From Vibrio sp. AND4 (lineage in GTDB: Bacteria > Pseudomonadota > Gammaproteobacteria > Enterobacterales > Vibrionaceae), in assembly GCF_000171815.1 (NCBI RefSeq), contig NZ_ABGR01000004.1, forward strand, positions 186,001 through 250,000: DNA of 64,000 bases, in the 5' to 3' direction. The notes under the pieces are model-generated. The model ran no database searches. It saw nothing but the letters and a program-made list of their open reading frames with translations, and was not told where the DNA came from. Made by a program: the position numbers and the translations under genes. Position 1 is the first letter of the stretch. Each line of letters starts with the position of its first letter. Below, piece after piece: positions 54,863-64,000 of this stretch.

Positions 54863-55984
54863 TTATGCCTCCGCATCTGAAGGGTTAGAGAGATCAAGCC
54901 CAATGTTGACCACAATGTGTTTAGGGCAGTTATGTGGGCGCACCATTAAGCCAATGTTCACTTTGGTTTTGCTCACCCACTGAATCGATACATCTTCATC
55001 ACGCGGTGCCATGATTTCACCGGGGAACGGAATGCCACCAATCTCAGTGGTCTTGGACATATCGCGCATGTCTTTACTGAAGTACGTGCGATTCAGTTCG
55101 ATACTTGGCGGCGTTGAGTTCAAAATACGATCCGCTATACGGCGAATGGCTTTTATGCGAACGCGGCGATTAAGCTTGTGAACCGGGCGAACGTACTCTA
55201 GGTATTGATAGTCGCCACCTTTCGTTTCTAGCGTGGTTGCGTCTGTCCAAAACACGCCTTCCATATCGGCATACCATTGCGGCAGCGAATAACGCGCATC
55301 GGCCAATGCTGAAATGGTGCTCATTTCCAATGGTTTTCCCGCGCTGTCGATTGGCATGTCACCAAGCCCCAAAACACTGCCTGTTGCCACGCGCATTGGA
55401 CTATCCGCTACCGTCACTGCGCGGTCACATAATCGACCACCTAGGACTCCGATATTGTTGCCATTGAGCATAGGCACCGGTGTGACCATATTGGCCGACA
55501 CTCCATTCACTAGCGCCAATAAGCTGGTTTCATACTTCGCCCAGGTTTGCTTACTCTTATCGATGCCTGGACAGGCAGCCAAGAAGAACACCCAACGGCC
55601 AAGCTTGCTAGTCAGCTCTGAGGCTTTACTTTGCATCGCTTGAAACTCAGCTTTGTTGCTGACCACATCCACAATGCACACGCCTTCGAACGAGTCAGTG
55701 CGGTTGGCAATGTCCACGGCATCTTGCCAAGTCGCATCCGCCGATAAACCAAAGATGGCCGCCGTCCAGTTCTGTTTGCCATTCAACTGCGCGGCTTTGA
55801 TGTTCACACCCAGCGCATCATCAGCGACCACATCATCAAGGTTGGTCATGTTGTTCACTCGGGTGACCGTGCCTTGCAGTTCGGCCTTATCCGTTCGCCC
55901 GATGTAGAGCAGATGGCGTTCAATTTCTGGGATCCCGCCTTGCCCTAAATTGAGGTTGTTTACCTCTACCTTTCCGGTTGCCAT
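54863..55984 (-). CDS. Phage tail sheath protein (DUF2586-like)
   Basis: 373 residues. Has VNNLNLGQGGIPEIERHLLY at the start, FFLAACPGIDKSKQTWAKYE in the middle and EYVRPVHKLNRRVRIKAIRR near the C-terminus, as expected for a contractile sheath. It lies three bases before the tube gene. Contraction drives the tube into the host. Confidence 0.85.
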   Translation of the reverse strand: MATGKVEVNNLNLGQGGIPEIERHLLYIGRTDKAELQGTVTRVNNMTNLDDVVADDALGVNIKAAQLNGKQNWTAAIFGLSADATWQDAVDIANRTDSFEGVCIVDVVSNKAEFQAMQSKASELTSKLGRWVFFLAACPGIDKSKQTWAKYETSLLALVNGVSANMVTPVPMLNGNNIGVLGGRLCDRAVTVADSPMRVATGSVLGLGDMPIDSAGKPLEMSTISALADARYSLPQWYADMEGVFWTDATTLETKGGDYQYLEYVRPVHKLNRRVRIKAIRRIADRILNSTPPSIELNRTYFSKDMRDMSKTTEIGGIPFPGEIMAPRDEDVSIQWVSKTKVNIGLMVRPHNCPKHIVVNIGLDLSNPSDAEA

Positions 55985-55999
55985 TGGTTGTTTCCTCGC

Positions 56000-56656
56000 T
56001 TATTTTCGCGTCTTGGCCTGCTCAAAGATCTTTATGAGTTGACGGGTTACTTCGCGTTCTTTACTGCCTAATATCTGTCGCTGTGCTAACGGAATATCCC
56101 AAGCAGTGACTCGGGGCTGATTGCTCAGCTCTCGAATGATTTGTCCTGCTTGGCCATGAGACACGGTTTGCATCAGCAGTCGAAGGCTTGGTTTTTTCCG
56201 TCCCTTGCCGCTTTTTCTCGGTACCGTGTAACCCAACTCCCTTAGCTTTCGCGCTTGCCCTTTACTGCAAGGCGCGGAATAGTCGGGTGTTCCCCAACGC
56301 TTTTGCATTTGGCGCTTGGTCATGGTTTGCTTTTGGCCAAGATGATGCCGAGCAGCAATTTTCGCGGTGAGCTCGTTACCCCAAGTCAGGTCGAGCATTC
56401 TGGCGCTCCGCACATAAGGGGTTAACCCTTTCGCCATGCGCCGCATCACCTTGCCGCGCTTCTTTCCTTTTCTTGGATCTAACGCTTGGCCATGAATATC
56501 TTTTTGTTGCTGAATGCGTTTGCGAGTATTGGTCTTTTCCCAGCGGCCTAGGGTTTTCAGTATCCAAACTCGCTTCTTAGGTGGTAGAGCTAACATGGCA
56601 AGCTTTTCTTGCATGTTGAGCACATCCCTTTGATTCGCATTAATTGTTGGTTTCAT
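56000..56656 (-). CDS. Phage virion morphogenesis / tail completion protein (gpS-like)
   Basis: 218 residues, very basic. Has VWILKTLGRWEKTNTRKRIQ and TPYVRSARMLDLTWGNELTA, typical of the P2 gpS/Mu gpG morphogenesis family. Overlaps gpR by 17 bases. It completes the tail end that joins the head. Confidence 0.75.
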   Translation of the reverse strand: MKPTINANQRDVLNMQEKLAMLALPPKKRVWILKTLGRWEKTNTRKRIQQQKDIHGQALDPRKGKKRGKVMRRMAKGLTPYVRSARMLDLTWGNELTAKIAARHHLGQKQTMTKRQMQKRWGTPDYSAPCSKGQARKLRELGYTVPRKSGKGRKKPSLRLLMQTVSHGQAGQIIRELSNQPRVTAWDIPLAQRQILGSKEREVTRQLIKIFEQAKTRK

Positions 56657-57134
56657 TGACCAACTCAGCTTCCTCTGCCGTGTAAATTTCTACCGCTTGG
56701 ACTCGGTATTTAACTCCGCGCCAGGTAACCATTCCTGCCTTTGCATCCGGTACCAATTCAATAGGTTCCATCAGCTCAAGTTCTATGCTCACATCAGCTA
56801 ACTCACTGCTGATCACATCGACCGAAAGTGTTGGGTCTTCGAGCTCTTGCTCGTTGCGGTCTTCTTCATGATCACTTAGCCAGCAGGCCATCAGCGCAAG
56901 TAAACAGCGCGGGTCTAACAATCGGTGTGGAAATTCCTCTACCGATATCACCGCGTTATATTTCCAGTAACACGCGATGTAACCGTCGTTGCCTCGGTCT
57001 TCACCACTTGGAACAATAGAGCCGTTCTCTTGCCATGCGTCGATTTTGTTATCAAGCACATCGCTGTTTAAGTGCCGAACAATGTAATCCGTCAGGTGCT
57101 CCAGCTTGGTCTTGTTGTAAGCCGACTCACTCAT
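56640..57134 (-). CDS. Phage tail completion protein (gpR-like)
   Basis: 164 residues. DYIVRHLNSDVLDNKIDAW near the start, a Trp-rich centre and an acidic C-terminus. The order head completion L, then R, then S is the P2 order. It overlaps the gpL gene by four bases. Confidence 0.7.
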   Translation of the reverse strand: MSESAYNKTKLEHLTDYIVRHLNSDVLDNKIDAWQENGSIVPSGEDRGNDGYIACYWKYNAVISVEEFPHRLLDPRCLLALMACWLSDHEEDRNEQELEDPTLSVDVISSELADVSIELELMEPIELVPDAKAGMVTWRGVKYRVQAVEIYTAEEAELVNETNN

Positions 57135-57553
57135 ATCGTATCGATGCCGTTTGCACTGAAACCCATTAACTGAGAAACATCTCTGTTGCTTTGAGCAAGA
57201 AATCGTGCCGCCTGTTGTGGTTCATCTAGGGCCACGTTTTCTCCCTCTTTGCGCCTGTCTTGCGTCGCAAACTCTGGCAGTAACTCAGAGTGTGCTCGGC
57301 CATATACAGCACGCTTATAGAGCGTGATTTTCGCGAAGCTTAGCGAGGGCGCAGAGCCTTCCACTAACAAACGCGCTAGCTTCTCTTGGATATTGAATGC
57401 CGCTATCGTTATAGCCGCAGCCATAGCCTCGTTATCAAACGTATGCGGAATACGGCGCAGCTGACGAAACTCATCGGTCGATAAATCTGGCCAACCTTCT
57501 CCGGGTATAGTGGTATTTTCAGCACTGTTTAGTTTTCCGCCAAAGCTCATCAC
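57131..57553 (-). CDS. Phage head completion protein (gpL-like)
   Basis: 140 residues; the second Met (57550) is the likelier start. WPDLSTDEFRQLRRIPHTFD is the hallmark of gpL, followed by a helical domain. It seals the head after packaging. The 116 bases between it and the terminase small subunit hold nothing recognisable. Confidence 0.85.
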   Translation of the reverse strand: MMSFGGKLNSAENTTIPGEGWPDLSTDEFRQLRRIPHTFDNEAMAAAITIAAFNIQEKLARLLVEGSAPSLSFAKITLYKRAVYGRAHSELLPEFATQDRRKEGENVALDEPQQAARFLAQSNRDVSQLMGFSANGIDTI

Positions 57554-57669
57554 AATCCCTTCTTTAAATAAGTGCGCCTCTTGCCACTGAGTCGACGGAA
57601 TAAGCAGGGTGATGAATCACTTGCTCTTCCTCGTCAGCCGAGGCGCGGTGGCGTAGTAGTCTTTACCCG

Positions 57670-58386
57670 CTAGAGATTATCGCCACTCTCTAAAGCTCGG
57701 ATTCGCTGGTCGATGTTATCGATCATCGTGCTAACACCAATCGCACTGTGTTGCTCTTGAGCCTCTTCAAGTCGCGAACGAGCTTTTTGCAGGGTTTCGA
57801 TATCTCCAACAGAAGCGGCATGTGGTTTACCTTGCTCATTTCGAAGTAGATGTAAGCCGGCGAATTTCAACCATTTGGCGGTCGGCTTTTCATTAATGCG
57901 CCATACGTTGGTAACTTTTTCCAAAACCAGAGAAAAGTAAGGTTCAACGGATTGCCCTTTATCAGCCATACGCTCAGACCAGGCTAAAACTTCATCTGCG
58001 CAGAAAGTAGCGAAGTCACGCTTAAATCGCTCAGGTGTATCAAGCCCGCGTTCGATAGCGATATCACACCACTTGATAGCGGTTTCTAGATCTTCGATAT
58101 CGAAAAGCCAAATCACCATTTGAGCAAAAAGAGGGTTGTCGAACTGCTTATCGCCCGCTAAATAGGTTTCTATCGCTTCACGGTATTTAGGTACCAACAC
58201 ATCACGCTTGTGGTTAACCTTTTCATCTTTGCGATTAAAGGTTTTAAGCACCTTCAAATCGTTGTCGAGCTCGGCCAACAGCAGATGCAAACTGTTTGGG
58301 TTGGAAATAGACTGTTTATCTGGTGTCGATTGCTTTTGCTGTTTTGCCAAGGCTTCTTGACGCAACTTCGCTAATGGACTGGCCAT
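57670..58386 (-). CDS. Terminase small subunit (gpM endonuclease)
   Basis: 238 residues. SPLAKLRQEALAKQQKQ at the N-terminus and MVIWLFDIEDLETAIKWCDI and IERGLDTPERFKRDFATFCA in the middle match P2 gpM. Cuts phage DNA at cos together with the large subunit. It follows the capsid gene by 9 bases. Confidence 0.9.
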   Translation of the reverse strand: MASPLAKLRQEALAKQQKQSTPDKQSISNPNSLHLLLAELDNDLKVLKTFNRKDEKVNHKRDVLVPKYREAIETYLAGDKQFDNPLFAQMVIWLFDIEDLETAIKWCDIAIERGLDTPERFKRDFATFCADEVLAWSERMADKGQSVEPYFSLVLEKVTNVWRINEKPTAKWLKFAGLHLLRNEQGKPHAASVGDIETLQKARSRLEEAQEQHSAIGVSTMIDNIDQRIRALESGDNL

Positions 58387-58395
58387 GTATTCCCC

Positions 58396-59319
58396 TTAAA
58401 CTGCAACTGGTTCAACGACCGTAACTTTTTCAATGGCAGCGAACTTGTGATAGTTACCGACCGCATAACCTTCCATGCGTAGGTATGACGTTTCGAAGCG
58501 TTTACGGTCTTCTTCATTGCGAGACTTACGCCACTGCGTACCCTTTTGAGTCAGGATTTGCAGGTTGGTTAAGTTCGTTACCCAAATCATATTTGGAGGG
58601 AAGAATGGCGGCGTATACACCGTTTTACCTGCAACGGTCTTCGCTAAGCTTTGCGCGGCTTTATGTTCAGTTGGTACTTCTGCCGATTCCAATAGACGAT
58701 GCTGCTCAGCGGCCACTAAATTGCGACCAATCAACACCACTAAATCAGGGTCGCCTTGATGCACTTCGTGAATCGTTGTGTTAATCAGATCATTGACTAG
58801 GGAATCAAGGTTTCGATATGAACCCTCGGTTGCTCCTGTTGAGTCCAGTTTCACCTCGGGTAAGACTTGAGCTGACGCTTTATCTTTCGCAAGTTGGAGC
58901 CAACCTTTGTTGACGTCTTCGCCCATCGGATTAGCTTTAGGGTCGGTGTTTTCACCAGCAATCGAAGTCCCATGGAAACCAATGCGCAGCTTATCTAAGG
59001 CAAAGTTACGAGTGATCGCATTGTTCATCAGCTTCATCCACTGACCTTTGCCACCCGAGTTCGCCCAAATTGTCATCGTAATCCAATTAATATGGGCACC
59101 TGAGTCGGTTTCAGTTAACTCATAGGTGTTACCACTTTGGTCAACTGAGATATTGGAGATACGGTTTAAAAAGGCGTCCGATTCAACAATGGCTTGGCGC
59201 AACTTGGTTTCCATTACTGGTGTAATGTTGAACTGCTTTGATGCATCCTCAACACCTGCGGCCTTTGCTACAGCTTGGCAATATTCATCTAAAAATTGAG
59301 TCGATACTACATTGAGCAT
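58396..59319 (-). CDS. Major capsid protein (gpN)
   Basis: 307 residues, shorter than the 357 of P2. Contains IGFHGTSIAGENTDPKANPM and DVNKGWLQLAKDKA, YRNLDSLVNDLINTTI and DPDLVVLIGRNLVAAE, all typical gpN landmarks. HK97-like fold expected. It starts one base after the scaffold gene ends. Confidence 0.92.
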   Translation of the reverse strand: MLNVVSTQFLDEYCQAVAKAAGVEDASKQFNITPVMETKLRQAIVESDAFLNRISNISVDQSGNTYELTETDSGAHINWITMTIWANSGGKGQWMKLMNNAITRNFALDKLRIGFHGTSIAGENTDPKANPMGEDVNKGWLQLAKDKASAQVLPEVKLDSTGATEGSYRNLDSLVNDLINTTIHEVHQGDPDLVVLIGRNLVAAEQHRLLESAEVPTEHKAAQSLAKTVAGKTVYTPPFFPPNMIWVTNLTNLQILTQKGTQWRKSRNEEDRKRFETSYLRMEGYAVGNYHKFAAIEKVTVVEPVAV

Positions 59320-60196
59320 TTACACGACCTCCACAATTGATTCACCGCCATTGCCTTCTTCACCTGGCTTCTGACCAGGGACTTCTTGCTTAAGCTCTGC
59401 GAACTGGTTTTCAAGTTTTTTCACTTGTTCTGCTATTGGAGAAATCTGCTTCGATAATTCATTAGAGAATTGCTCTAAAGAGAAGGGTTTTCCTTCATCA
59501 CCGGGGTTGGTCTCTGCTTCACTAGGCGTCAGTGATTGCAGATTAAACTCTTGTTTGAGTTCATCCTTGAGATCACTTTTCATGATGCCGAACTGCTCTT
59601 TTAGTGCAGCTTTGAGTTGTTCTTCGGTCACTTCTTCTTCCTCTGGTTCAGGATCAGGTTGTGGCTCTGGTTGTTCATCACCAGAATTGAAAAAAGCACT
59701 GCACAGAGCAAAAAATCGATCAGTTTTGGAGTAGCACTCATCAAGATTAATGGCTTCCAGTTGGCTGCAACTCAGCTCTGTGGTTTGGCCTTCTTGTCGT
59801 GAAAACTGAAGTAATGAAACACCAGATGATGCCGGGGAATCGGTCACGGCTAATCCCATTAGGTAGCACTTTCCTTGCCCTTTATAATCTGGATTTGGTT
59901 CGATGGAGGTAAACAGCTTCTGCCCAAGCCTATTGGCTTCAAGTAAGTATTGATTAGGTTCAAGCTTGGCAAACAAGCGCACTTTTCCGTGTCCATTTTT
60001 CGGCTTTGACTTCAAGTACTTTGCGCCAGTTACTTCCGTAAACGGCAAAGCGTTTATGCTCTGGCCAAATCAACGCGGTGAATTCACTCAGGGCATAACT
60101 TTCGGCAATCTGCGTGAGCCATTCTCGGGTGATCTTACGACCATCAACCGTTGGCCCTTCAGTTGCTACAATTTTCCAATCACTGATTTTTGCCAT
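59320..60196 (-). pseudogene. Capsid scaffolding protease (gpO) split by a one-base frameshift
   Basis: The ATG at 60194-60196 (AGGTG nine bases upstream) reads MAKISDWKIVATEGPTVDGR on to YGSNWRKVLEVKAEKWT, then leaves the family pattern and stops at 59960. The continuation GKVRLFAKLEPNQYLLEANR to the end lies in another frame. Removing one base near 59990 would restore a normal gpO of about 290 residues. The visible rest includes YLMGLAVTDSPASSG, the protease Ser context, and a coiled-coil scaffold tail. Either a real mutation, making the prophage defective, or a sequence error. Confidence 0.8.
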
Positions 60197-60292
60197 TTGA
60201 GTGTGCACCTAGTTTTCATTGGTCAGTTTGTGTTTCTGGCTTTCACAATACGCCTTTGAATCGGCCGTTTCAGCCACTTCAATTCCGACCAA

Positions 60293-60315
60293 TTCGGATA
60301 TGAGCACTATCCGAA
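60293..60315. promoter_or_regulatory. Perfect 8-bp dyad between divergent late operons
   Basis: TTCGGATA and TATCCGAA are exact inverted repeats around TGAGCAC, with a further half-site ATCCGAAC at 60319-60326. The dyad lies in the 174-base gap between scaffold and terminase genes, 55 bases before the terminase start. It could bind the late-gene activator (Ogr-like) or a repressor; the P2 Ogr consensus TGT-N12-ACA is different. Confidence 0.65.
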
Positions 60316-60370
60316 ATCATCCGAACTTTGCTATGCAATTTAGGGAGTTAACTGGGCTTATTATTGGCCC

Positions 60371-62152
60371 ATGGCATATACTCCCGAAACACGACATGCA
60401 GCCAGAGCCCTGTATTTAAAGGCTTGGACACCCAAAGAAATCGCTTCCGAATTAGGTTTGAACAGCACCCGCATTATTTATCACTGGGCTGACAAACACG
60501 GATGGCGTGACATGCTGCGCGAACAAACGATTGATGAGTCGATCGCGCGCAGAATTGAAACCCTGCTTGAGTTGAAAAATCCCACCAAAGGGCAACTCGA
60601 TATGCTTGATAGACTCATCAAGCACCATGTACAGCTAAAAAAATTCCACGCTCAAGCCCAACCCACCCAAGAGAAAAAAGCTCAAACAGAAAAGGAACCG
60701 GCGAATAACACTCATCGCAGTAACTCGCGTTCCAAAAAGTCTGACGACAAACCAAGCAAGAAAAAAAGTAAAAAGAAGAACAACATTGATGAGCTGACCA
60801 AAGAGAACTTCGCAACCTGGCATGAATCTCTCTTTGAGTATCAACATACGATGCGTAATAACCTGCACCAGCGAACGCGTAATATTTTGAAGTCTCGTCA
60901 GATTGGTGCCACTTACTATTTCAGCGGCGAGGCGTTAGAAGATGCGATATTGACGGGCGACAACCAAATATTCTTGTCTGCGTCCCGCGCCCAGGCTGAA
61001 GTTTTCAGAAGCTACATTATTGCGATTGCACAATCATTCTTAGGTATTGAGTTAACCGGTAACCCGATCATTCTCTCGAACGGGGCCGAACTTCGATTTC
61101 TATCGACCAACTCTAAAACCGCTCAGAGTTATCATGGACACGTTTATGTGGATGAGTATTTTTGGATCCCGAAGTTCGATGAACTCAACAAACTCGCGTC
61201 TGCCATGGCCACTCACAAGAACTGGCGCAAAACCTACTTCTCGACCCCTTCGGCTAAAACGCACCAGGCTTATACCTTTTGGACGGGTGACCAATGGCGA
61301 AGAGGTCGAGATACCCGCGCTAATATTGAGTTTCCGACCTTTGATGAGTATCGAGACGGTGGAAGGCTCTGTCCCGACAAGCAATGGCGTTACGTAGTCA
61401 CTATTGAGGACGCGGCAGCGGGAGGCTGTGAGCTATTTGATATCGATGAACTGCGAGACGAATACAGCAAAGACGACTTCGATAATCTCTTTATGTGTAT
61501 TTTCGTCGATGGTGCCAGCTCAGTCTTTAAGTTCTCAGCACTTGAAAAAGCCATGGTAGACATTAGCCGGTGGCAGGACTTTAAGCCCAATGACAACGAT
61601 CCCTTCGAACGGCGTGAGGTTTGGTTAGGATACGACCCTAGCCGAACTCGAGACAACGCCTGTTTGGTTGTGGTTGCCCCGCCTGTTATCGCTATTGAAA
61701 AATTCAGAGTCCTTGAAAAGCATTATTGGCGAGGGCTGAACTTTCAGTACCAAGCGCAGCAGGTATCCAAAGTGTTTGAACGTTACAACGTCAGCTATTT
61801 AGGTATTGATACCACAGGCATTGGTGCAGGTGTGTATGACTTACTCAGCAAAAAACACCCACGAGAAACCGTGGCGATTCAATACAGCAACGAAAGTAAA
61901 AACCGATTAGTGATGAAAATGATTGATGTGGTCGAAGCTAATCGAATTCAATTTGATGCTGAGCACAAAGACATTGCCATGGCCTTCATGGCCATTAAGC
62001 GAGCAACCACCAACAGCGGCAACAGCATGACTTTCAAAGCAGAGCGTAGCGAGTTAACCGGTCATGCCGATGCATTTTGGGCTATCTCTCATGCCTGTAT
62101 AAACGAACCTCTCGACCACACAGCGAAACGTAAATCAACCTGGCAGGTTTAA
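60371..62152 (+). CDS. Terminase large subunit (gpP)
   Basis: 593 residues, close to 590 of P2 gpP. The N-terminus has a helix-turn-helix ([19 protein letters not shown]). A Lys-rich linker follows (about residues 115-145). The ATPase motif is [12 protein letters not shown] (Walker A type, about residue 175) with Walker B VYVDEYFW near residue 260. The nuclease part has [15 protein letters not shown] and [19 protein letters not shown]. There is no strong ribosome site at the start, and no alternative start downstream of the TAG at 60341. Confidence 0.93.
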   Translation: MAYTPETRHAARALYLKAWTPKEIASELGLNSTRIIYHWADKHGWRDMLREQTIDESIARRIETLLELKNPTKGQLDMLDRLIKHHVQLKKFHAQAQPTQEKKAQTEKEPANNTHRSNSRSKKSDDKPSKKKSKKKNNIDELTKENFATWHESLFEYQHTMRNNLHQRTRNILKSRQIGATYYFSGEALEDAILTGDNQIFLSASRAQAEVFRSYIIAIAQSFLGIELTGNPIILSNGAELRFLSTNSKTAQSYHGHVYVDEYFWIPKFDELNKLASAMATHKNWRKTYFSTPSAKTHQAYTFWTGDQWRRGRDTRANIEFPTFDEYRDGGRLCPDKQWRYVVTIEDAAAGGCELFDIDELRDEYSKDDFDNLFMCIFVDGASSVFKFSALEKAMVDISRWQDFKPNDNDPFERREVWLGYDPSRTRDNACLVVVAPPVIAIEKFRVLEKHYWRGLNFQYQAQQVSKVFERYNVSYLGIDTTGIGAGVYDLLSKKHPRETVAIQYSNESKNRLVMKMIDVVEANRIQFDAEHKDIAMAFMAIKRATTNSGNSMTFKAERSELTGHADAFWAISHACINEPLDHTAKRKSTWQV

Positions 62153-62155
62153 CCA

Positions 62156-63163
62156 ATGACTGAACAAATAAACGAAACAGCCACCAAAGATGAAAGCCTG
62201 ATGTTTAGCTTTGGTGAGCCTGAAATCATGAATCGTGATTTTACCAATTACGATTACAGCGAGTTGTATTACAACGAAGATGGCGACTACTGGGAACCGC
62301 CGCTTGATAGAGCTGGCTTAAACAAACTCACACGAGCCAACGCCTATCACGGCTCCATTTTAATGGCTCGCCGGAATATGATTGCGGGCCGTTACACTCA
62401 AGGGGGAATGCTGAAACAACAAATGCAATCGGCTGTGCATGACTTCTTGGAGTTTGGTGATACAGCTTTGCTTAAGCTTCGAGACTATTTTGGGAAAGTC
62501 GTCGGACTATGGCCAATACCCACCATGTATTTGCGAAAGCGTAAGAACGGCGACTTCGCTTTTCTAGAACGTGATAACAAACAAAAACGATACAAGAAAG
62601 AAGACATCATTTTCATCAAGCAATATGACCCTGTTCAGCAGGTTTATGGCGGGCCTGATTACTTGGGGTGTGTTCAATCTGCACTCCTGAGCCAGGACTC
62701 AACCACCTTTCGCCGCCGTTACTATAAGAACGGTTTGCACATGGGCTTTATCTTTTACGCGACCGACCCAAATCTGAGTAAAGAAGATGAAGATGACCTG
62801 AAGGAAAAGATGGCTTCAAGCCGCGGCGTGGGTAACTTCCGTTCGATGTTTATTAATATCCCAAACGGCAATGAGAAAGGGATTCAACTTATCCCTGTCG
62901 GTGATATTGCCACAAAAGATGAATACGAAAAGATAAAGAATGTGACCGCGCAAGAGGTGATCACCGGGCACCGCTTTCCTGTTGAGCTGGCTGCAATTAT
63001 CCCCAATGGAGGCACACGTGGTGATCCAATCAAGTTTGACTACGTGTATTGCAAAAACGAGGTTATCCCTGCGTGTGAGATGTTTATGGATGCCGTAAAC
63101 AGTGACCCAGAGGTACCAAAACACCTGCATTTAGCCTTTAATCTCGACAACGTTGCGACTTAA
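62156..63163 (+). CDS. Phage portal protein (gpQ)
   Basis: 335 residues, near the P2 length of 344. Contains YWEPPLDRAGLNKLTRANAY, FAFLERDNKQKRYKKEDIIF, YDPVQQVYGGPDYLGCVQSA and FRRRYYKNGLHMGFIFYATD, the portal signature. It follows gpP by three bases. Forms the dodecameric DNA gate. Confidence 0.93.
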   Translation: MTEQINETATKDESLMFSFGEPEIMNRDFTNYDYSELYYNEDGDYWEPPLDRAGLNKLTRANAYHGSILMARRNMIAGRYTQGGMLKQQMQSAVHDFLEFGDTALLKLRDYFGKVVGLWPIPTMYLRKRKNGDFAFLERDNKQKRYKKEDIIFIKQYDPVQQVYGGPDYLGCVQSALLSQDSTTFRRRYYKNGLHMGFIFYATDPNLSKEDEDDLKEKMASSRGVGNFRSMFINIPNGNEKGIQLIPVGDIATKDEYEKIKNVTAQEVITGHRFPVELAAIIPNGGTRGDPIKFDYVYCKNEVIPACEMFMDAVNSDPEVPKHLHLAFNLDNVAT

Positions 63164-63460
63164 GAGCAGTGATATTTTTTGCAATTTTGTTTTTCTCTCT
63201 GATTTGCGCTCAGCCCTTTACTGTTAAGGGCTGTCGCACTATCAAAATGATCGTCAGACAAACACAAAAGATCATTAAAAAACCGACCTAAAACACAAAA
63301 ACATCTTTATTTCAGCAACTTAACAAACCACATCAGATCAACAATGATCGTCAGAATTTCACTTTCTTGCAATTTTTTGCACTCTTCGCAATTTCATTAG
63401 ACGCAATATAAGCCATTCTGAGCACCATTAACTTTCGGCAAGCCCCGTTATTCCAAAAGG
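63164..63460. other. AT-rich spacer with a 13-bp direct repeat
   Basis: About 300 bases after the portal gene with no gene. AATGATCGTCAGA occurs twice (63246-63258 and 63343-63355, 97 bases apart), with partial copies nearby, perhaps regulator sites. CAGCCCTT...AAGGGCTG near 63211-63232 makes a hairpin without a T tract. Confidence 0.5.
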
Positions 63461-63640
63461 GCTAACGGCTCGTTAACCCTTCTTAGCGATGGCAGAATTT
63501 CGCTGAAATAGAATTGCGAAAAAATGAGATCGAAAACGCTTCAGGTGGGGAGGAGTAGTGCGTTTTCCGTGGGTTGGGCATGCTTTCGGTGGCGCTGTGT
63601 GGCAGGCACAAAAAAGCCACCGGGTGCGGTGGCTATATGG
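63461..63640 (-). repeat. Dispersed repeat, copy 3
   Basis: About 180 bases matching 17324-17500 from GCTAACGGCTCGTTAACCC to the hairpin (GCCACCG / CGGTGGC), with six T residues on the minus strand at 63608-63634. Here it lies in prophage DNA 45 kb away, so the family is mobile or convergently recruited. No minus-strand gene ends here within the window. Confidence 0.8.
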
Positions 63641-63796
63641 AGTATCGCTCCTCAAGGTTGGAAAGAAGAGGTGACTCGTAAGTTGTGAGGTCCTTCACAA
63701 CCGCAATGGTTTAGTAAAAATCACTATGTATTTAGGTCAATTTTTTTTCTAGCGCTCCTAGAATCACAGATCATTTTTAATTTAGGTGGCTAGATA

Positions 63797-64000
63797 ATGA
63801 GTGATAAGAAAAGTATTTTCCCTGAAGGTTCGATGGCTTATGAAGCAGAGATGAATAACGCACCTGTAGTAAACTCAGATGCTAACGTAGACTCATTCTT
63901 CCCCAAAACCTCTATGGCCTTCCAAAATGAAGCTCGAGCATCTCGAATCACACCGGGAGTCGGTCAAGGTTTTCTGCCACCATTAAAGAAATCCAAGTAT
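63797..64000 (+). CDS. Phage protein with internal short repeat, truncated by the window
   Basis: 68 codons from an ATG preceded by AGGTGG, open to the window end. The sequence has two copies of FP-x-x-SMA-(Y/F)-x-x-E: SIFPEGSMAYEAEM at residues 6-19 and SFFPKTSMAFQNEA at 33-46. No family is recognised. In P2-like phages the stretch beyond the portal holds early/replication genes, so an early-region gene is plausible. Confidence 0.6.
   Translation, partial: MSDKKSIFPEGSMAYEAEMNNAPVVNSDANVDSFFPKTSMAFQNEARASRITPGVGQGFLPPLKKSKY

Noticed and set aside
59960..60055. Programmed frameshift in the scaffold gene
   Set aside because: No slippery heptamer or stop-plus-hairpin is present at the break, so a simple one-base change is more likely.

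Overview
The window reads as a Vibrio chromosome (Harveyi-clade style). It opens with a BetI-type choline repressor, continues with a complete Tad/Flp pilus operon, and later carries a fragment of a gammaproteobacterial guaC gene and a K139/HP1/P2-like prophage. Assignments come from protein motifs and gene order only; no database search was possible.

Layout. 1-563: 5' part of betI. 1056-14257: a minus-strand tad operon (flp, tadV, rcpC, rcpA, rcpB-like, tadZ, tadA, tadB, tadC, tadD, tadE, tadF, tadG) followed by an OmpA-family protein and a secreted coiled-coil protein. A LysR regulator (14722-15618) diverges from flp. 15.6-19.6 kb: sparsely coded, with a multi-pass membrane protein, a small secreted protein broken by an in-frame stop, a lipoprotein, and two copies of a dispersed repeat whose third copy lies at 63.46 kb.

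19.6-41.4 kb: stacked defence islands. The first holds two proteins sharing an INIQ(A/S)GRD motif, an OLD-like ATPase/TOPRIM nuclease paired with a winged-helix membrane protein, a Cys/His-rich protein, and a tightly overlapping four-gene operon built around a GHKL ATPase and a STAS-like (DUF4325-type) protein. The last is the best candidate for an undescribed system. It ends with a tyrosine integrase and three 19-bp repeats that may be integrase arm sites. The second island has a type I Zorya operon (zorABCD), a glycine-rich membrane protein, relics of restriction genes (a type I R subunit and a DUF262/GmrSD-like gene), and the 3' end of a second integrase copy that abuts the last 84 codons of guaC. 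guaC is therefore the probable attachment site, and several elements appear stacked on it.

41.7-64 kb: late half of a P2-superfamily prophage. Its distal end carries two BspA-like repeat proteins (possible lysogenic conversion genes). Next, in reverse transcription order, come baseplate, tail fibre, tape measure, tail chaperone, lysis, tube, sheath, completion, terminase small subunit, capsid and scaffold genes. The divergent terminase large subunit and portal follow. The tail chaperone has a textbook -1 frameshift site with a downstream hairpin. The scaffold gene carries a one-base frameshift that may make the prophage defective. The early half of the phage, with its own integrase and intact guaC, is expected beyond the right edge.
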